Part shown: positions 1 through 8,895 of the stretch, piece by piece
Position numbering within the stretch: position 1 is the stretch's first letter
How the letters are laid out: each line of letters begins with the position of its first letter
Assembly: GCA_002343715.1 (NCBI GenBank)
Contig: DDSA01000275.1
Location: 1 to 34,988 of the forward strand
Direction of reading: 5' to 3'
Source: Phycisphaerales bacterium UBA2402
GTDB lineage: Bacteria > Planctomycetota > Phycisphaerae > Phycisphaerales > UBA1924
DNA: 34,988 bases
Notes under the pieces: model-generated
The model's database searches: none
What the model saw: only the letters and a program-made list of their open reading frames with translations
Told to the model about the DNA's origin: nothing
Program-made: the position numbers and the translations under genes

Positions 1-1470
1 GCGGTGGCGGTGGCGGCGGCGCTGGTGGCGGGCACGATCGCCACGGCGTGGCAGGCGGCCCAGGCCCGCGAAGAGGCGCAGACCGCGACGAGCGTCAACG
101 AGTTCCTCATCGGCATGCTCAAGGCGGCCAACCCCGATGCCGGCAACGCCACCGACATGACCGTCGCGGAAATGGTGGACCGCGCGGCGGAGCAACTGGC
201 GGCACGACCGCCGGCCTCGGGGCGCGTGGCGCTCTCTCTCCATCACACACTGAGCGATACGTACCGTGCGCTGGGCAAGGGGCCCAGGGCGCTCGAAGAG
301 GCGGAACGGGCGGTGGCGATCGCGAAGGCGGCGTACGGCGAAGATCACCTGAACTCGATGGAGGCGAAGCGCTCCCTGGCGATGGCGCTGGGAGAGGTGG
401 CGAGGTTCGATGAGGCCGAGGCCATCGTCCGCGACAACCTGGATCGGCTGACGCGCCGGTACGGCCCTGTGCACGTGCAGGTGGGCCTGGCCCTGGGTGA
501 TGTGGGACGTGTGGAATACCAGAAAGGCCGGTTCGCCGAGGCCGAGCCGCTGATCCGGCGGAGTTACGAGATCGTCGCGCCTGCGCTTGGAGAAACGCAC
601 GATGATGCGCTGGTGGCGATGGATCACCTGGGGAGCGTGCTGCACCAGTTGGGCCGGTTCGCCGAGGCCGAGGAGATTCTCCGGCGGGCGGTGGCGCTGC
701 GCGAACAGGTGTACGGCCCGGAGAGCACCGTGACGGCCTTTTCGATCAACAGCCTTGCCAACGCGGTGCAGAAGCAGGGCCGCAACGAGGAGGCGGCGGA
801 ACTGCTCAGTCGAACACTGGCGATCCGCCGCAAGCGACTGCCGCCCGAGCACCCCAGCGTGCTCGTGGCGATGAGCAATCTGTCGGTGGCGCTGGCCTCG
901 ATGAACCGCCTCGACGAGGCCGAACCGCTGCTGCGCGAGTCGATGGAAGCGCAGATCCGCGTGCTGGGCGAGGCCCACCCCAAGACCCTGTCGGCGATGG
1001 GGAATCTCGCGTACGTCCTCGAGGATCAGGGCAAACTGGACGAGGCCGAGGCCCTCTACCGGCGTGTGGTCGAGAACCGGCGCGGCGCGCGCAGTTTGGC
1101 CGATACCGAGGCGTGGCCGCAGATGAACAATCTCGCCATGCTCCTGATGAAGCGTGGCAAGGTTACGGAAGCCGAGCCTGTCTTCGCCGAGATCCTGTCG
1201 CTCAGCGAGGGCCGCCTGCCGCCCGGGCACTACTTCGACGCCATCATCCGCAACAACTACGGCGAGTGTCTCGCGCGCCTGGAGCGGTTTGTAGAAGCCG
1301 AGAAGCACCTCCTCGCCAGCCAGACAACGCTCACCGAGTTCTTCAAGGAAGGGCACCCCCGCGTGAAGAAGGGCATGGAGCGGCTCGCCACGCTCTACAC
1401 CGCGTGGGGGAAACCGGATCGTGCGGCGGAGTTCGCAAGCCCGGAACCCTCCAAGCCGGACGCCCGCTGA
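1..1470 (+). CDS. TPR protein, 5'-truncated; probable C-terminal half of a Ser/Thr kinase
   Basis: The frame is open from the first base of the window, so the gene begins upstream. The visible product starts with a hydrophobic stretch (about residues 1-18, Ala/Val-rich) and a short charged linker (QAREEAQTATSVNEFL). About 440 residues of tetratricopeptide repeats of the kinesin-light-chain type follow, with repeated units such as GRFAEAEPLIRRSYEI and LDEAEPLLRESMEA. This order (membrane helix, linker ending in an NEFL...ML..ANP-like motif, TPRs) is the C-terminal architecture of planctomycete Hanks-type kinases. The neighbouring convergent gene has the same layout with an intact kinase domain. 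The kinase domain itself is not in the window, so that part is inferred. TPRs probably form a periplasmic or surface-facing protein-binding surface. The stop lies 2 bp from the stop of the convergent kinase gene. Confidence 0.85.
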   Translation, partial: AVAVAAALVAGTIATAWQAAQAREEAQTATSVNEFLIGMLKAANPDAGNATDMTVAEMVDRAAEQLAARPPASGRVALSLHHTLSDTYRALGKGPRALEEAERAVAIAKAAYGEDHLNSMEAKRSLAMALGEVARFDEAEAIVRDNLDRLTRRYGPVHVQVGLALGDVGRVEYQKGRFAEAEPLIRRSYEIVAPALGETHDDALVAMDHLGSVLHQLGRFAEAEEILRRAVALREQVYGPESTVTAFSINSLANAVQKQGRNEEAAELLSRTLAIRRKRLPPEHPSVLVAMSNLSVALASMNRLDEAEPLLRESMEAQIRVLGEAHPKTLSAMGNLAYVLEDQGKLDEAEALYRRVVENRRGARSLADTEAWPQMNNLAMLLMKRGKVTEAEPVFAEILSLSEGRLPPGHYFDAIIRNNYGECLARLERFVEAEKHLLASQTTLTEFFKEGHPRVKKGMERLATLYTAWGKPDRAAEFASPEPSKPDAR

Positions 1471-1479
1471 GTTCAGCGG
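1464..1479. repeat. Inverted repeat spanning the two convergent stop codons
   Basis: CCGCTGA, two bases, then TCAGCGG: a perfect 7-bp inverted repeat that contains the stop codons of both converging genes. It could fold as a small hairpin in either transcript, but no T-tract follows on either strand, so a terminator role is doubtful. It may simply reflect both paralogues ending in similar codons. Confidence 0.4.
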
Positions 1480-3842
1480 TTCTTCCAGGCTTCCGCTTCG
1501 GCGGGGCGGCCCCACGCCGAGTAGAGCGAGACGCCCGTGTCGTGCAGGGCGTCGCGTTGATCGGGGCGGAGGGGTTCCGCAGCAGCGGCGGCCTCCGTGA
1601 GCATGGCCTCGGCTTCTTGAAAGTTCTTTTGTCCGATGAGCGAGGAAACAAGGCCGAGGCGGGTGGCGAACAGCGCCGGCGAATCGGGCGGGAGTTTTTC
1701 CGCTCGGATGGCCAGCGCGTTGCGATAGACCGATTCGGCCAGTTCGTATCGTCCGGTTTCAAGGTAGACTCGGCCCAGGTTGGCTAGCGTTCCCGCGTGG
1801 CGGGGATGGGTGGCGCCCAACGCCTTGGATTCGGCGGGGATCACGCGAAGCAGCAACTCCTCCGCTCTCGCGTAGTCCCCTGTCGAGATGCTCAGACTCG
1901 CGATGTTGTTCATGGTCTGGAGGATCAGCGTGTGTCCGGGCGGGAGGTGCTTCTCCCGCAAGGCCCTGGCCGTTTCCATGGAGGCGAACGCCTCCGGGAA
2001 TCGGTCGAGATTGGCGTAGACACGGCTGAGGTTGTTGTGTGTCTCGGCGGTGCGCAGCGGATCCGGCTCGGGAAGAGTGGTTCGCAGCGCGAGCGACTCT
2101 TCGAGCAGCCGACCGGCCTCCTCGTAGCGTCCGAGCGCTCGCACCGTCACGCCCAGATCGTTGAGAGCCTGGGCCTGGTCCTCGCTGGGGCGAGGATCCA
2201 CCAGTCGGTAGATGCGGAGTGCATCGCGGAACGCCCGTTCCGCCGAGTCGAAGTCTCCCTTGATGAACGCGATCTCGCCCAGGCCCATGCGGCTTTCACC
2301 GACGTCGTGGTGATCCGGCCCCAGCAACGCGAGCCGCTCGCTCAGGGACTCGTGGATCAGGGCCTCGCCGCCGGCGATGTCGCCGTTGCGGACAGAGACG
2401 AGGCCGATGGTGTGCCGGAGTGTTGCACGCACGCGCGGCACCCGGCTCATCCCCGGCAGCTTTTCCCTCAGCAGACGGTCCATGACGCGAGAGACCGTGA
2501 CGCCCGTGCCGTCCTGGTCCACATCCCCCGCCGAGAGCGCTTCGCGCATGATCTCGGTCACCAGTTCCTGCTGATCGCGGGCCGTGTTGGCCTCATCTCG
2601 CTCCTGGCGGATACGCCGGTTCTGCACCGCGATGACCGTGATGATCGCGATCAGACCGAGGACCGCCACCGCGGCGGAGGCGCTGGCCGCGGCGTGCCGT
2701 CGGATGAACTTCGCGGCGTGGTACCCCAGCGATGGCGGTCGGGCGGTGACGGGCATGCCACCGAGATATCGATCGATGTCGTCGGCGAGTTGTTCCGCGG
2801 AGGCGTATCGGCGGGCCGGGGTTTTCTCCATCGCGCGAGCAACGATGTTGTCGAGATCACCCCTGAGCGTGCGGGCCAGCGTTGGAGACAACCCGGCCGC
2901 GGCGCTGGGCGGTGGGGGATCGACCTCACGAACGAGACGCTCGACCGCCTGGGCGGTCCGGTCGTTGAACTCGTAGGGTCGGCGTCCGGACAGGAGCAGG
3001 TACAGGATCACGCCGAGGGAATAGACATCGGAGGCGGTGGTCACCGCATCGCCCGAAATCTGCTCCGGGCTGGCGTACTCGGGGGTGAGCCGGCGTTCGT
3101 CGGCTTCGGTCGCGCCGTGTGCTCCGGTCTCGCCGGGCAGAAGAACTTTGGCGATGCCGAAGTCGAGCAGTTTGGGAAGGCCGTCGGGTGTGATGAGTAT
3201 GTTGCCCGGCTTGAGGTCGCGGTGAATCACAAGGTTCTGGTGGGCGAAGTGCACAGCTCGGCATACCTCGCGGAACAGACGCAGCCGCGCGGGCACATCG
3301 AGAAACCGCTCCCTGCAGGCCTGGTCGATCGGCACCCCCACCACGAACTCCATGACAAGAAAGGGCCGTCCGTCCGGCAGCACTCCTCCATCGAGCAGGG
3401 AGGCGATGGCCGGGTGGCTCAGGCGCGCGAGCGTGCGCCGTTCCTGACGGAATCGGCGGATGATCTCCTCGCTGTCCATCCCCCGCTTGACGACCTTGAA
3501 GGCCACGCGCTGAGCCACCGTGTCGGAGGATTCACCGAACGTCCGTTCCGCGGCGTACACGGCGCCCATGCCCCCCGAGGCGATGCGTCGTTCGATGTGG
3601 TAGGCCCCGAAGGTGCGGCCCTCGAGGAGATCCTGGTCCGGTTCGAACCCCTGGGGTGCAAGCGCGGAGAGTTCGAGAAAATCCCCGGGTGGGGATGCGT
3701 GTTTGAGAAGCGAGCGAACCTCCGACGCGAGGGAATCATCGCCGCCGCACTCTCGAACAATCGCCTCTTCGCGCCGCGATGGAGGAAGAGCGGCGATCCG
3801 ATCGAAGGTATCCTGCACGCGACGGAAAAAGTCGGTGTTCAT
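1473..3842 (-). CDS. Hanks-type Ser/Thr protein kinase with TPR domain
   Basis: A 789-residue kinase. The N-terminal 75 residues are a helical leader. The kinase domain spans about 80-360: glycine loop IASGGMGAVY near 87-96, ATP-binding lysine in VAFK (Lys116), catalytic loop HRDLKPGN near 207-214, DFG at 227-229 and the activation-segment end YASPEQ. A transmembrane helix lies at about 385-407, followed by a charged linker and TPRs to the C-terminus. The ATG at 3842 was chosen because it overlaps the upstream sigma-factor stop as ATGA, the usual arrangement for translational coupling; a start 17 codons further upstream would be embedded in the sigma gene. The kinase face is cytoplasmic and the TPRs are presumably outside. 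Pairing with an ECF sigma factor suggests that the kinase controls sigma activity by phosphorylation. That is known for some planctomycete-type sigma/kinase pairs and is only inferred here. Confidence 0.93.
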   Translation of the reverse strand: MNTDFFRRVQDTFDRIAALPPSRREEAIVRECGGDDSLASEVRSLLKHASPPGDFLELSALAPQGFEPDQDLLEGRTFGAYHIERRIASGGMGAVYAAERTFGESSDTVAQRVAFKVVKRGMDSEEIIRRFRQERRTLARLSHPAIASLLDGGVLPDGRPFLVMEFVVGVPIDQACRERFLDVPARLRLFREVCRAVHFAHQNLVIHRDLKPGNILITPDGLPKLLDFGIAKVLLPGETGAHGATEADERRLTPEYASPEQISGDAVTTASDVYSLGVILYLLLSGRRPYEFNDRTAQAVERLVREVDPPPPSAAAGLSPTLARTLRGDLDNIVARAMEKTPARRYASAEQLADDIDRYLGGMPVTARPPSLGYHAAKFIRRHAAASASAAVAVLGLIAIITVIAVQNRRIRQERDEANTARDQQELVTEIMREALSAGDVDQDGTGVTVSRVMDRLLREKLPGMSRVPRVRATLRHTIGLVSVRNGDIAGGEALIHESLSERLALLGPDHHDVGESRMGLGEIAFIKGDFDSAERAFRDALRIYRLVDPRPSEDQAQALNDLGVTVRALGRYEEAGRLLEESLALRTTLPEPDPLRTAETHNNLSRVYANLDRFPEAFASMETARALREKHLPPGHTLILQTMNNIASLSISTGDYARAEELLLRVIPAESKALGATHPRHAGTLANLGRVYLETGRYELAESVYRNALAIRAEKLPPDSPALFATRLGLVSSLIGQKNFQEAEAMLTEAAAAAEPLRPDQRDALHDTGVSLYSAWGRPAEAEAWKNR

Positions 3843-4447
3843 GCACCCTCGCCGCTCAACTCGCGGTGCAGCCAGACGCGGATGAAGGCCCATTCCCGCG
3901 CGATGCTGCTGGGGCTGACCCCCATGACCCGCGCGGTTTCATCAACCGTCAGCCCAGCGAAATATCGGAGTTCGACGATCCGAGCCTTGCCGGGGTCAAG
4001 TGCCGACAGTCGGTCCAGCGCGGTGTCGAGCGCCATGGCGTCGATCGGGGACGTGCTGTCGGGGGCGGCGAGTTCGGTGGCCTCGTGCCGGACGGCGCTC
4101 CCGCCACGCTTCGCGGCGTTGCGTGCTCTCGCGTGATCCGTCAAGATACGGCGGATGGCTTTGGCCGCGGCACCGAAGAAGTGAGCCTTGTTCTCCCACC
4201 CCGAGTCGGCGGGTCCGACGAGACGCAGATAGGCCTCGTTGACCAGCGCGGTGGGCTGCAGGGTGTGGCAGGCCCGCTCATCGGAGAGAAAACGCTCGGC
4301 CAACTGTCTGAGTTCTCCGTACACACGCGGGAAGAGTTCGTCGGTCGCCAGCGCATCCCCGGTGCGGGCGCGCTGGAGCAGTTCGGTAACTTCCGTGCGG
4401 TCACGCGTCGGCTTGCGTGCAGGATTGGGAAGTTCAGTATCGCTCAT
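3839..4447 (-). CDS. ECF RNA polymerase sigma factor (planctomycete kinase-linked type)
   Basis: A 202-residue sigma-70 family factor with only regions 2 and 4. Region 2 covers about residues 20-105, with the characteristic run CHTLQPTALVNEAYLRL and then HFFGAAAKAIRRILTDHAR. Region 4 covers about 140-198, with LDPGKARIVELRYFAGLT and the helix-turn-helix ETARVMGVSPSSIAREW. The wording matches the ECF family Sig-70_X6 (TIGR02999, PF07638), abundant in planctomycetes and often next to kinase genes. The start is well supported: a GGGGAGGGG Shine-Dalgarno sequence lies just upstream of the ATG. The stop overlaps the ATG of the kinase gene by 4 bp, so the two form one operon. No anti-sigma gene is visible, which fits kinase control instead. 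The 178-bp divergent space to the DUF4394 gene should hold its promoter; I cannot assign -35/-10 boxes with confidence. Confidence 0.93.
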   Translation of the reverse strand: MSDTELPNPARKPTRDRTEVTELLQRARTGDALATDELFPRVYGELRQLAERFLSDERACHTLQPTALVNEAYLRLVGPADSGWENKAHFFGAAAKAIRRILTDHARARNAAKRGGSAVRHEATELAAPDSTSPIDAMALDTALDRLSALDPGKARIVELRYFAGLTVDETARVMGVSPSSIAREWAFIRVWLHRELSGEGA

Positions 4448-4625
4448 ATCCCCTCCCCGCCGCTCGACCCCCTGCGAGAATGCTATCCGGGGAAGAATCC
4501 TCAGAAAGCAAAATCCGGTACCCGTCCGAACCCGAAAGAGCGGACGAGCGGGCGATGCCCGGATCTCCCCAGCACCGGTTTCAACGGTGTGGGCGGTTCA
4601 TTTCTATTTTCATAGCAGGAGGAGA

Positions 4626-5534
4626 ATGATGCAGAAGGTACCAGTTTCCAACGCCCGAGGTGCGCGCCGTGCAGGCCTCGTCGCCCTTACTCTTACCCTT
4701 GGTGCGGGTGTCGCGCAGGCCGCCGATGTCTACGCCCTGACGGTGCAGGGCATGTTGATCCGCTTCGATACTTCGTCCCCGGGCATGGTGACTCCCATCG
4801 GGGTGGTGAGCGGGGCCGGGGGCATGGTGTCGCAGTACGCGGGCATTGACTTTCGGCCCGCGACCAGCCAGTTGTACCTGGCCGAGCAGGGCATGAGCGG
4901 CCCCAGCCGCCTGTACACGCTCAGCCTGGCCGATGCCTCCGCCACCCTCGCGAGCACGATGAGCACGGGCCTCTCGGGCGAGTGGTTCGGCGTGGACTTC
5001 AACCCCGTCCCCGACCGCCTTCGCACCACCAGCAACACCGGCCAGAACCTCCGCACCAATGTCGATACCGGCTTGGTCGCGGTGGACATGCCCCTGGGGT
5101 ATGCAGCGGGCGATATGAGCGCGGGTGTGATGCCGTCGGTCGTCGGCTCGGCGTACACCAACAGCCTCTTCGGCGCGGTGGGCGGCTCGACCACGCTGTA
5201 CAACCTCGACGCGGCGACGGGCAATCTCGTCACTCAGATACCGCCGAACAACGGCACGCTCAACACCGTGGGCGGCCTGGGCGTCGCCCTCAATGGTGAA
5301 GTCGGCTTCGACATCTACTTCAACGGGTCAAGCAACGCGGCCTATGCCTCGATCCAGTCGGCCATGCACGGAGGTTCGGATTTCTACCGGATCAACCTGA
5401 TGACCGGCGCGGCGACCTTCATCGGCACCATCGGCGGAGGGGTGGCCATCCGTGATTTCTCGGTGATCCCATCTCCGATGTCCGCGGCGGTCTTGGGCCT
5501 GGGTGCGATCGCGGGGCTGCGTCGTCGGCGCTGA
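4626..5534 (+). CDS. DUF4394 secreted protein with PEP-CTERM-like tail
   Basis: A 302-residue exported protein. It has an N-terminal signal peptide (RARR-like basic start, hydrophobic core LVALTLTLGAGVA, likely cleavage after AQA near residue 32). The body has repeated segments such as LTVQGMLIRFDTSSPG, GIDFRPATSQLYL and GVDFNPVPDRLR, typical of DUF4394, a probable beta-propeller-like fold of unknown function. The C-terminus carries a short PSP motif, a hydrophobic stretch (AAVLGLGAIAGL) and a terminal RRRR, the layout of PEP-CTERM sorting signals recognised by exosortase. The start follows a strong AGGAGGAG ribosome site; two tandem ATG codons (4626 and 4629) are possible. It is divergently transcribed from the sigma/kinase operon. 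Likely role: surface-anchored or exopolymer-associated protein. The substrate is unknown. Confidence 0.85.
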   Translation: MMQKVPVSNARGARRAGLVALTLTLGAGVAQAADVYALTVQGMLIRFDTSSPGMVTPIGVVSGAGGMVSQYAGIDFRPATSQLYLAEQGMSGPSRLYTLSLADASATLASTMSTGLSGEWFGVDFNPVPDRLRTTSNTGQNLRTNVDTGLVAVDMPLGYAAGDMSAGVMPSVVGSAYTNSLFGAVGGSTTLYNLDAATGNLVTQIPPNNGTLNTVGGLGVALNGEVGFDIYFNGSSNAAYASIQSAMHGGSDFYRINLMTGAATFIGTIGGGVAIRDFSVIPSPMSAAVLGLGAIAGLRRRR

Positions 5535-5595
5535 TTGGTGTGTACATGGTGTCGGGCGTCAGTTCCGTCTCTCGCGCCCGATGAACTCTTCATGA

Positions 5596-5631
5596 CGCCG
5601 ACCGGCCACACGGCCGGTCGGCGCTTTTTTT
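5596..5631 (+). terminator. Rho-independent terminator after the DUF4394 gene
   Basis: A perfect 12-bp stem (CGCCGACCGGCC, loop ACAC, complementary arm ending at 5623) followed by C and seven T residues. It lies about 60 bp past the DUF4394 stop. It is the clearest intrinsic terminator in the window. Confidence 0.93.
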
Positions 5632-5759
5632 GTGCGTGCGAGAACGCGGCGGGTCTTTCTTTGTGGTGCGGTGATGGCCCACCGCCCGAAATAGGGCCGG
5701 GCGGAACTCCCGACGGGTTTCCCCGCGCCGCCCATCTTTGTGGATGAAAGGGGCGAACC

Positions 5760-6410
5760 ATGTGCCTGCTCTCGTCAACCCTCGACCGCCTCATGACCGA
5801 TGCCGGAACCGAACTCCGCTCCGAGCGCCCATCGCCGCGGATTGTGCTGGCGAGCCGCTCGCCCCGCCGGCGGAGCCTGCTGCTCGAGGCCGGCATCCAG
5901 CATCGGGCGGAACACCCCGGCTTCGACGACGGCGGACTGAAGCCCGGCAACGTCTCGTGCGAGCAATGGGTGGCTTCGCTGGCGTACCTCAAGGCGTGGG
6001 CCAAGGTGCGGGAGACCGATGCGGACCTGATCATCGGGGCCGACACGGCCTGTGTGCTCGATGACCGCTTGATCGGCACACCCAACACAGCCGAAGAGGC
6101 CGGGGGCATGATCCGCTCGTTTCTGAACCGGGAACACCACGTCGTGACAGGGGTTGCGCTGATCGACTTGCGTTCGGGCCGCCCCGAGCGGGTTCTCTTT
6201 TCTGAACGAGCGGCAGTGCGTTTCGGCGGGCTCTCGGAGCAGCAGATCGCCTTGTACATCTCCACGGATGAGTGGCAGGGCAAGGCCGGGGCGTACAACC
6301 TGCGAGAGCGGCTGGACGCGGGGTGGCCCATCACCTACGACGGCGACCCGACAACGATCATGGGGCTGCCGATGAAGGCGCTGCTGCGGCGGCTTCGGAC
6401 TTTGGTGTAA
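5760..6410 (+). CDS. maf: Maf family nucleotide pyrophosphatase
   Basis: A 216-residue Maf/YhdE-type protein, which hydrolyses non-canonical or selected nucleoside triphosphates to monophosphates in the cytoplasm and is linked to septum formation in some bacteria. The signature IVLASRSPRRRSLLLEAG lies at about residues 24-41. GADTACVL follows, with the catalytic-base Asp, then TAEEAGGMIRSFLNREHHVVTGVAL. Near the C-terminus come DEWQGKAGAYNLRE and PTTIMGLPM. The usual GKP after the GADT block reads GTP here, a small departure. The start at 5760 has an AAAGGGGCG ribosome site 4-5 bp upstream. An internal ATG at 5793 would give a more typical length, since the first 23 residues are extra relative to most family members. 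The gene stands alone between a terminator upstream and a convergent gene downstream. Confidence 0.9.
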   Translation: MCLLSSTLDRLMTDAGTELRSERPSPRIVLASRSPRRRSLLLEAGIQHRAEHPGFDDGGLKPGNVSCEQWVASLAYLKAWAKVRETDADLIIGADTACVLDDRLIGTPNTAEEAGGMIRSFLNREHHVVTGVALIDLRSGRPERVLFSERAAVRFGGLSEQQIALYISTDEWQGKAGAYNLRERLDAGWPITYDGDPTTIMGLPMKALLRRLRTLV

Positions 6411-6447
6411 CGCCACGACAGCACGGAACGCCGACGGGAGATCGTCC

Positions 6448-6481
6448 AAAAAAACCGCGACCCGTCGGTGGACGGGTCGCG
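6448..6481 (-). terminator. Rho-independent terminator of the prolyl oligopeptidase gene
   Basis: Read on the minus strand: an 11-bp perfect GC-rich stem (CGCGACCCGTC, 4-base loop, complementary arm), one G, then seven T. It starts about 24 bp past the stop of the minus-strand peptidase gene. In the plus direction the hairpin could also slow transcription leaving maf, but it lacks a T-tract on that side. Confidence 0.92.
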
Positions 6482-6504
6482 TTGCTCCTCGGTTCTTGTT
6501 CAAC

Positions 6505-8736
6505 TTACTTTTCGAGCATCCCCAACTGCCACATCAGGAAGATGCGCATATCCGCCGCATCACGGATGCGCAGATTGAGCGGCTTGCCCTGGCCGTGGCC
6601 CGCATCGCGGTCAACCCAGAGAAGCACGGGCTGGCGGCTGGGATCGCTCGCCGTGGCTGCCTGGAGGGCCGCGGCCATCTTGCGGGCGTGCAGGGGGTGG
6701 ACGCGGGTGTCGTTCTCGCCCGCGGTGATGAGCACGGCGGGGTAGTTGGCGCCCTTCTGGATGTTGTGGTACGGGGAGTATTTGAGGATGTAGTCGAACT
6801 GGCTTGGATCTTCCGACGAGCCGTATTCGGGCACCCAGTACTTGGCCATCAGGAAGTTCTGATAGCGGATCATGTCGAGCAGGGGCACTCCGATGATGAC
6901 GGCGCGGCACAGGCCCGGGTTCTGGGTGAGGAAGGCCCCGGTGAGCAGGCCGCCGTTGCTGCCGCCGAAGACGGCCAGACGCTTCGGGCTGGTGTACTGC
7001 CGATCGATGAGGTACTTGGCGGCCGAGGTGAAGTCGTCAAAGACGTTCTGCTTGTTGGCCAGGCGCCCCGATTCGTGCCAGTCATCGCCGTACTCGCCCC
7101 CGCCGCGGAGGTTGGCGACGGCGTAGACGCCGCCGTCCTCGAACCAGGAGAAGAGCGGCGCGCTGAAGGAGGGTGTCATCGAGATCTTGAACCCGCCGTA
7201 GCCGTAGAGAATGGTGGGGTTGTTCCCGTCGCGCTTGAGGCCCTTCTTGTGCACGATGAACATCGAGACCTTGGTGCCGTCCTTGCTCGTGTACCACTCC
7301 TGCTTGACCTCGACGGTCTTGGGATCGACGGGAACCGCGGGGCTTTCCCAGAGTTCGGGCTGGGCCTGGGGCTTGGACAGGTCCACGCGGAAGATGCTGG
7401 GGGGATAGTTGTAACTGGTGAAGGAGAGGAAGGCCTCGGTGCGGTCCTGCTCGGTCGAGAGCCCCGCGCTGCCGATGCCCGGCAGCTGCAACGCGCCCTT
7501 GCTCTTGCCGTCGAGGTCGAAGATCTCGATGGTGCTCGAGGCGTTCTTGAGGTAGTTGACGGCGAGCACGCCCTTGGCGATGCTCATGCCCTGGATAACC
7601 GCGTCCTTGCGTTCGGGGACGATGTCCTTCCAGTTCTTCTCGTCGGGGTTGTTCAGATCGACCGCGACGATCCGACCGTTCGCGGCGTTGAAGGTCGTCT
7701 GCATGAACATGCGGTCGCCGACGATGTCGCCGCCGAAGGAGGCGGGCTTGCCCACCGCGATGGGGCGCTTCTCGAGTTTCCCGGTAGTGAGCCAGGTGTT
7801 GAAGTCGGCGACCCACAGGTCGTTGTTGCGCGTGTCGGTGTAGTAATAGAGGACGAGCCATTTGCCGTCGTCCGACAGGCCCCCGCCGGGGCCGTAGGTC
7901 GTGGCGAGTTTTTTGTTCTCATCGGGCGTGAACTGGCGGAAGATCTGCTTGTCCGCCGAGACCTCTCCGCCCAGCCGGTGGAACATCACCTGGCCGGAGT
8001 AGGGGTTCTTGACATCCGCGAGGTTGCGGTACACGAAGCCCGAGCCGTCGGGGAGCCAACTCACGCTGCTCACTTTTCCGGAGATCTCCAAGGGCATGGT
8101 CTCTCCGGTATCGACGTTGAGCATGCGCAGCGTGGTGTTCTCATCGCCGGACTTGTACGTGCCGTAGGCGAGGAGTTTGCCGTCATCGCTGGCCTGGTAG
8201 AACGAGATGGTCGTCAGTCCGCTGGCGTCGATCTTCGCGGGGTCGAGGAGCAGTTTCGGCTCGCCCCTGTACCCCTCGCGCACATAAACCGAGGCCTGGT
8301 TCTGGTTCCCCTCGCGCTTCGAGTAGAAATAGCGCGTGCCCTTCATTTCGGGCGATGAGATCGAGCCGACTTCCATCAGGTTGCGGAGACGCTCCTCCAG
8401 TTGCTTGCGACCGGGCAGATTGTCGAGCACGTCGCGGGTGTAGGCGTTCTGGGCGTCGGTCCAACTCGCCACCTCGGGGTTGATCTTGCCCATCTGGGTC
8501 GGGTCGGCGTTGTCGCCTTCCAGCCAGCGGTAGTCGTCCTTGAGTTCGACGCCGTGGACCTTGTCCGTCACCGTCTCGATCCGGGTGGCCGGGGGCTTCG
8601 CGGCGGTCGTGATGGGATTTGGATCACCGAACGTCGCCATCGCGGCGGACATGCCGCCGGGCTTAGGGTCGAGGCTCTGGCACGCGATGGTGCCGACCAA
8701 CAGCCCGGCGGGCAGGAGAAGTGCAACGGGGCGCAT
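6505..8736 (-). CDS. Prolyl oligopeptidase (S9A family), putative lipoprotein
   Basis: A 743-residue serine peptidase that cleaves short peptides after proline. The N-terminus [20 protein letters not shown] looks like a lipoprotein signal with the modified Cys at about residue 19, implying a periplasmic, membrane-anchored enzyme. The middle (about 110-450) is the seven-bladed propeller and the C-terminal third is the alpha/beta-hydrolase domain. The catalytic triad is visible: Ser593 in FGGSNGG, Asp676 in GENDTRVHP and His714 in DAGHGQGKP. The S9A signatures DDYRWLEGD and [11 protein letters not shown] are present. The start at 8736 was chosen over an upstream in-frame ATG at 8871 because it begins the signal peptide directly and has a CGGAG ribosome site 7 bp before it. 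Length matches the family. Transcription is monocistronic, ending at the hairpin downstream. Confidence 0.95.
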   Translation of the reverse strand: MRPVALLLPAGLLVGTIACQSLDPKPGGMSAAMATFGDPNPITTAAKPPATRIETVTDKVHGVELKDDYRWLEGDNADPTQMGKINPEVASWTDAQNAYTRDVLDNLPGRKQLEERLRNLMEVGSISSPEMKGTRYFYSKREGNQNQASVYVREGYRGEPKLLLDPAKIDASGLTTISFYQASDDGKLLAYGTYKSGDENTTLRMLNVDTGETMPLEISGKVSSVSWLPDGSGFVYRNLADVKNPYSGQVMFHRLGGEVSADKQIFRQFTPDENKKLATTYGPGGGLSDDGKWLVLYYYTDTRNNDLWVADFNTWLTTGKLEKRPIAVGKPASFGGDIVGDRMFMQTTFNAANGRIVAVDLNNPDEKNWKDIVPERKDAVIQGMSIAKGVLAVNYLKNASSTIEIFDLDGKSKGALQLPGIGSAGLSTEQDRTEAFLSFTSYNYPPSIFRVDLSKPQAQPELWESPAVPVDPKTVEVKQEWYTSKDGTKVSMFIVHKKGLKRDGNNPTILYGYGGFKISMTPSFSAPLFSWFEDGGVYAVANLRGGGEYGDDWHESGRLANKQNVFDDFTSAAKYLIDRQYTSPKRLAVFGGSNGGLLTGAFLTQNPGLCRAVIIGVPLLDMIRYQNFLMAKYWVPEYGSSEDPSQFDYILKYSPYHNIQKGANYPAVLITAGENDTRVHPLHARKMAAALQAATASDPSRQPVLLWVDRDAGHGQGKPLNLRIRDAADMRIFLMWQLGMLEK

Positions 8737-8779
8737 AATGAACTCCGGGTGGAAATGAAGGACACTGAACTTCACGGCA

Positions 8780-8785
8780 AGTATA
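8780..8785 (-). promoter_or_regulatory. Candidate -10 element for the prolyl oligopeptidase gene
   Basis: On the minus strand the hexamer TATACT lies 44 bp upstream of the peptidase ATG, in a short AT-rich patch of the 159-bp divergent intergenic space. It matches the sigma-70 -10 consensus at five of six positions. No good -35 hexamer sits at 16-18 bp, so this is a weak call. Confidence 0.3.
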
Positions 8786-8895
8786 TTGCGAAGAGATGCT
8801 GCAACGTGAGGTACCCGTCGGGCCGGGGGGTTGAACAACGCAGCGCATTTCCACTGCCCATCACCCGACACGCCACATTGGACGTACCCTCGCCC

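Noticed and set aside
1797..4136. A 779-codon open frame on the plus strand opposite the kinase and sigma genes
   Set aside because: It is antisense to two well-supported genes. Its product has no recognisable motifs and the Arg/Gly/Val/His-rich look of a GC-driven shadow frame.
4573..4595. Small hairpin CACCG...CGGTG upstream of the DUF4394 gene as a riboswitch
   Set aside because: It has only a 5-bp stem and no known riboswitch core, so it is indistinguishable from chance.
6496..8358. A 620-codon plus-strand open frame opposite the prolyl oligopeptidase
   Set aside because: The opposite strand encodes a complete peptidase with catalytic triad, while this frame shows no domain.
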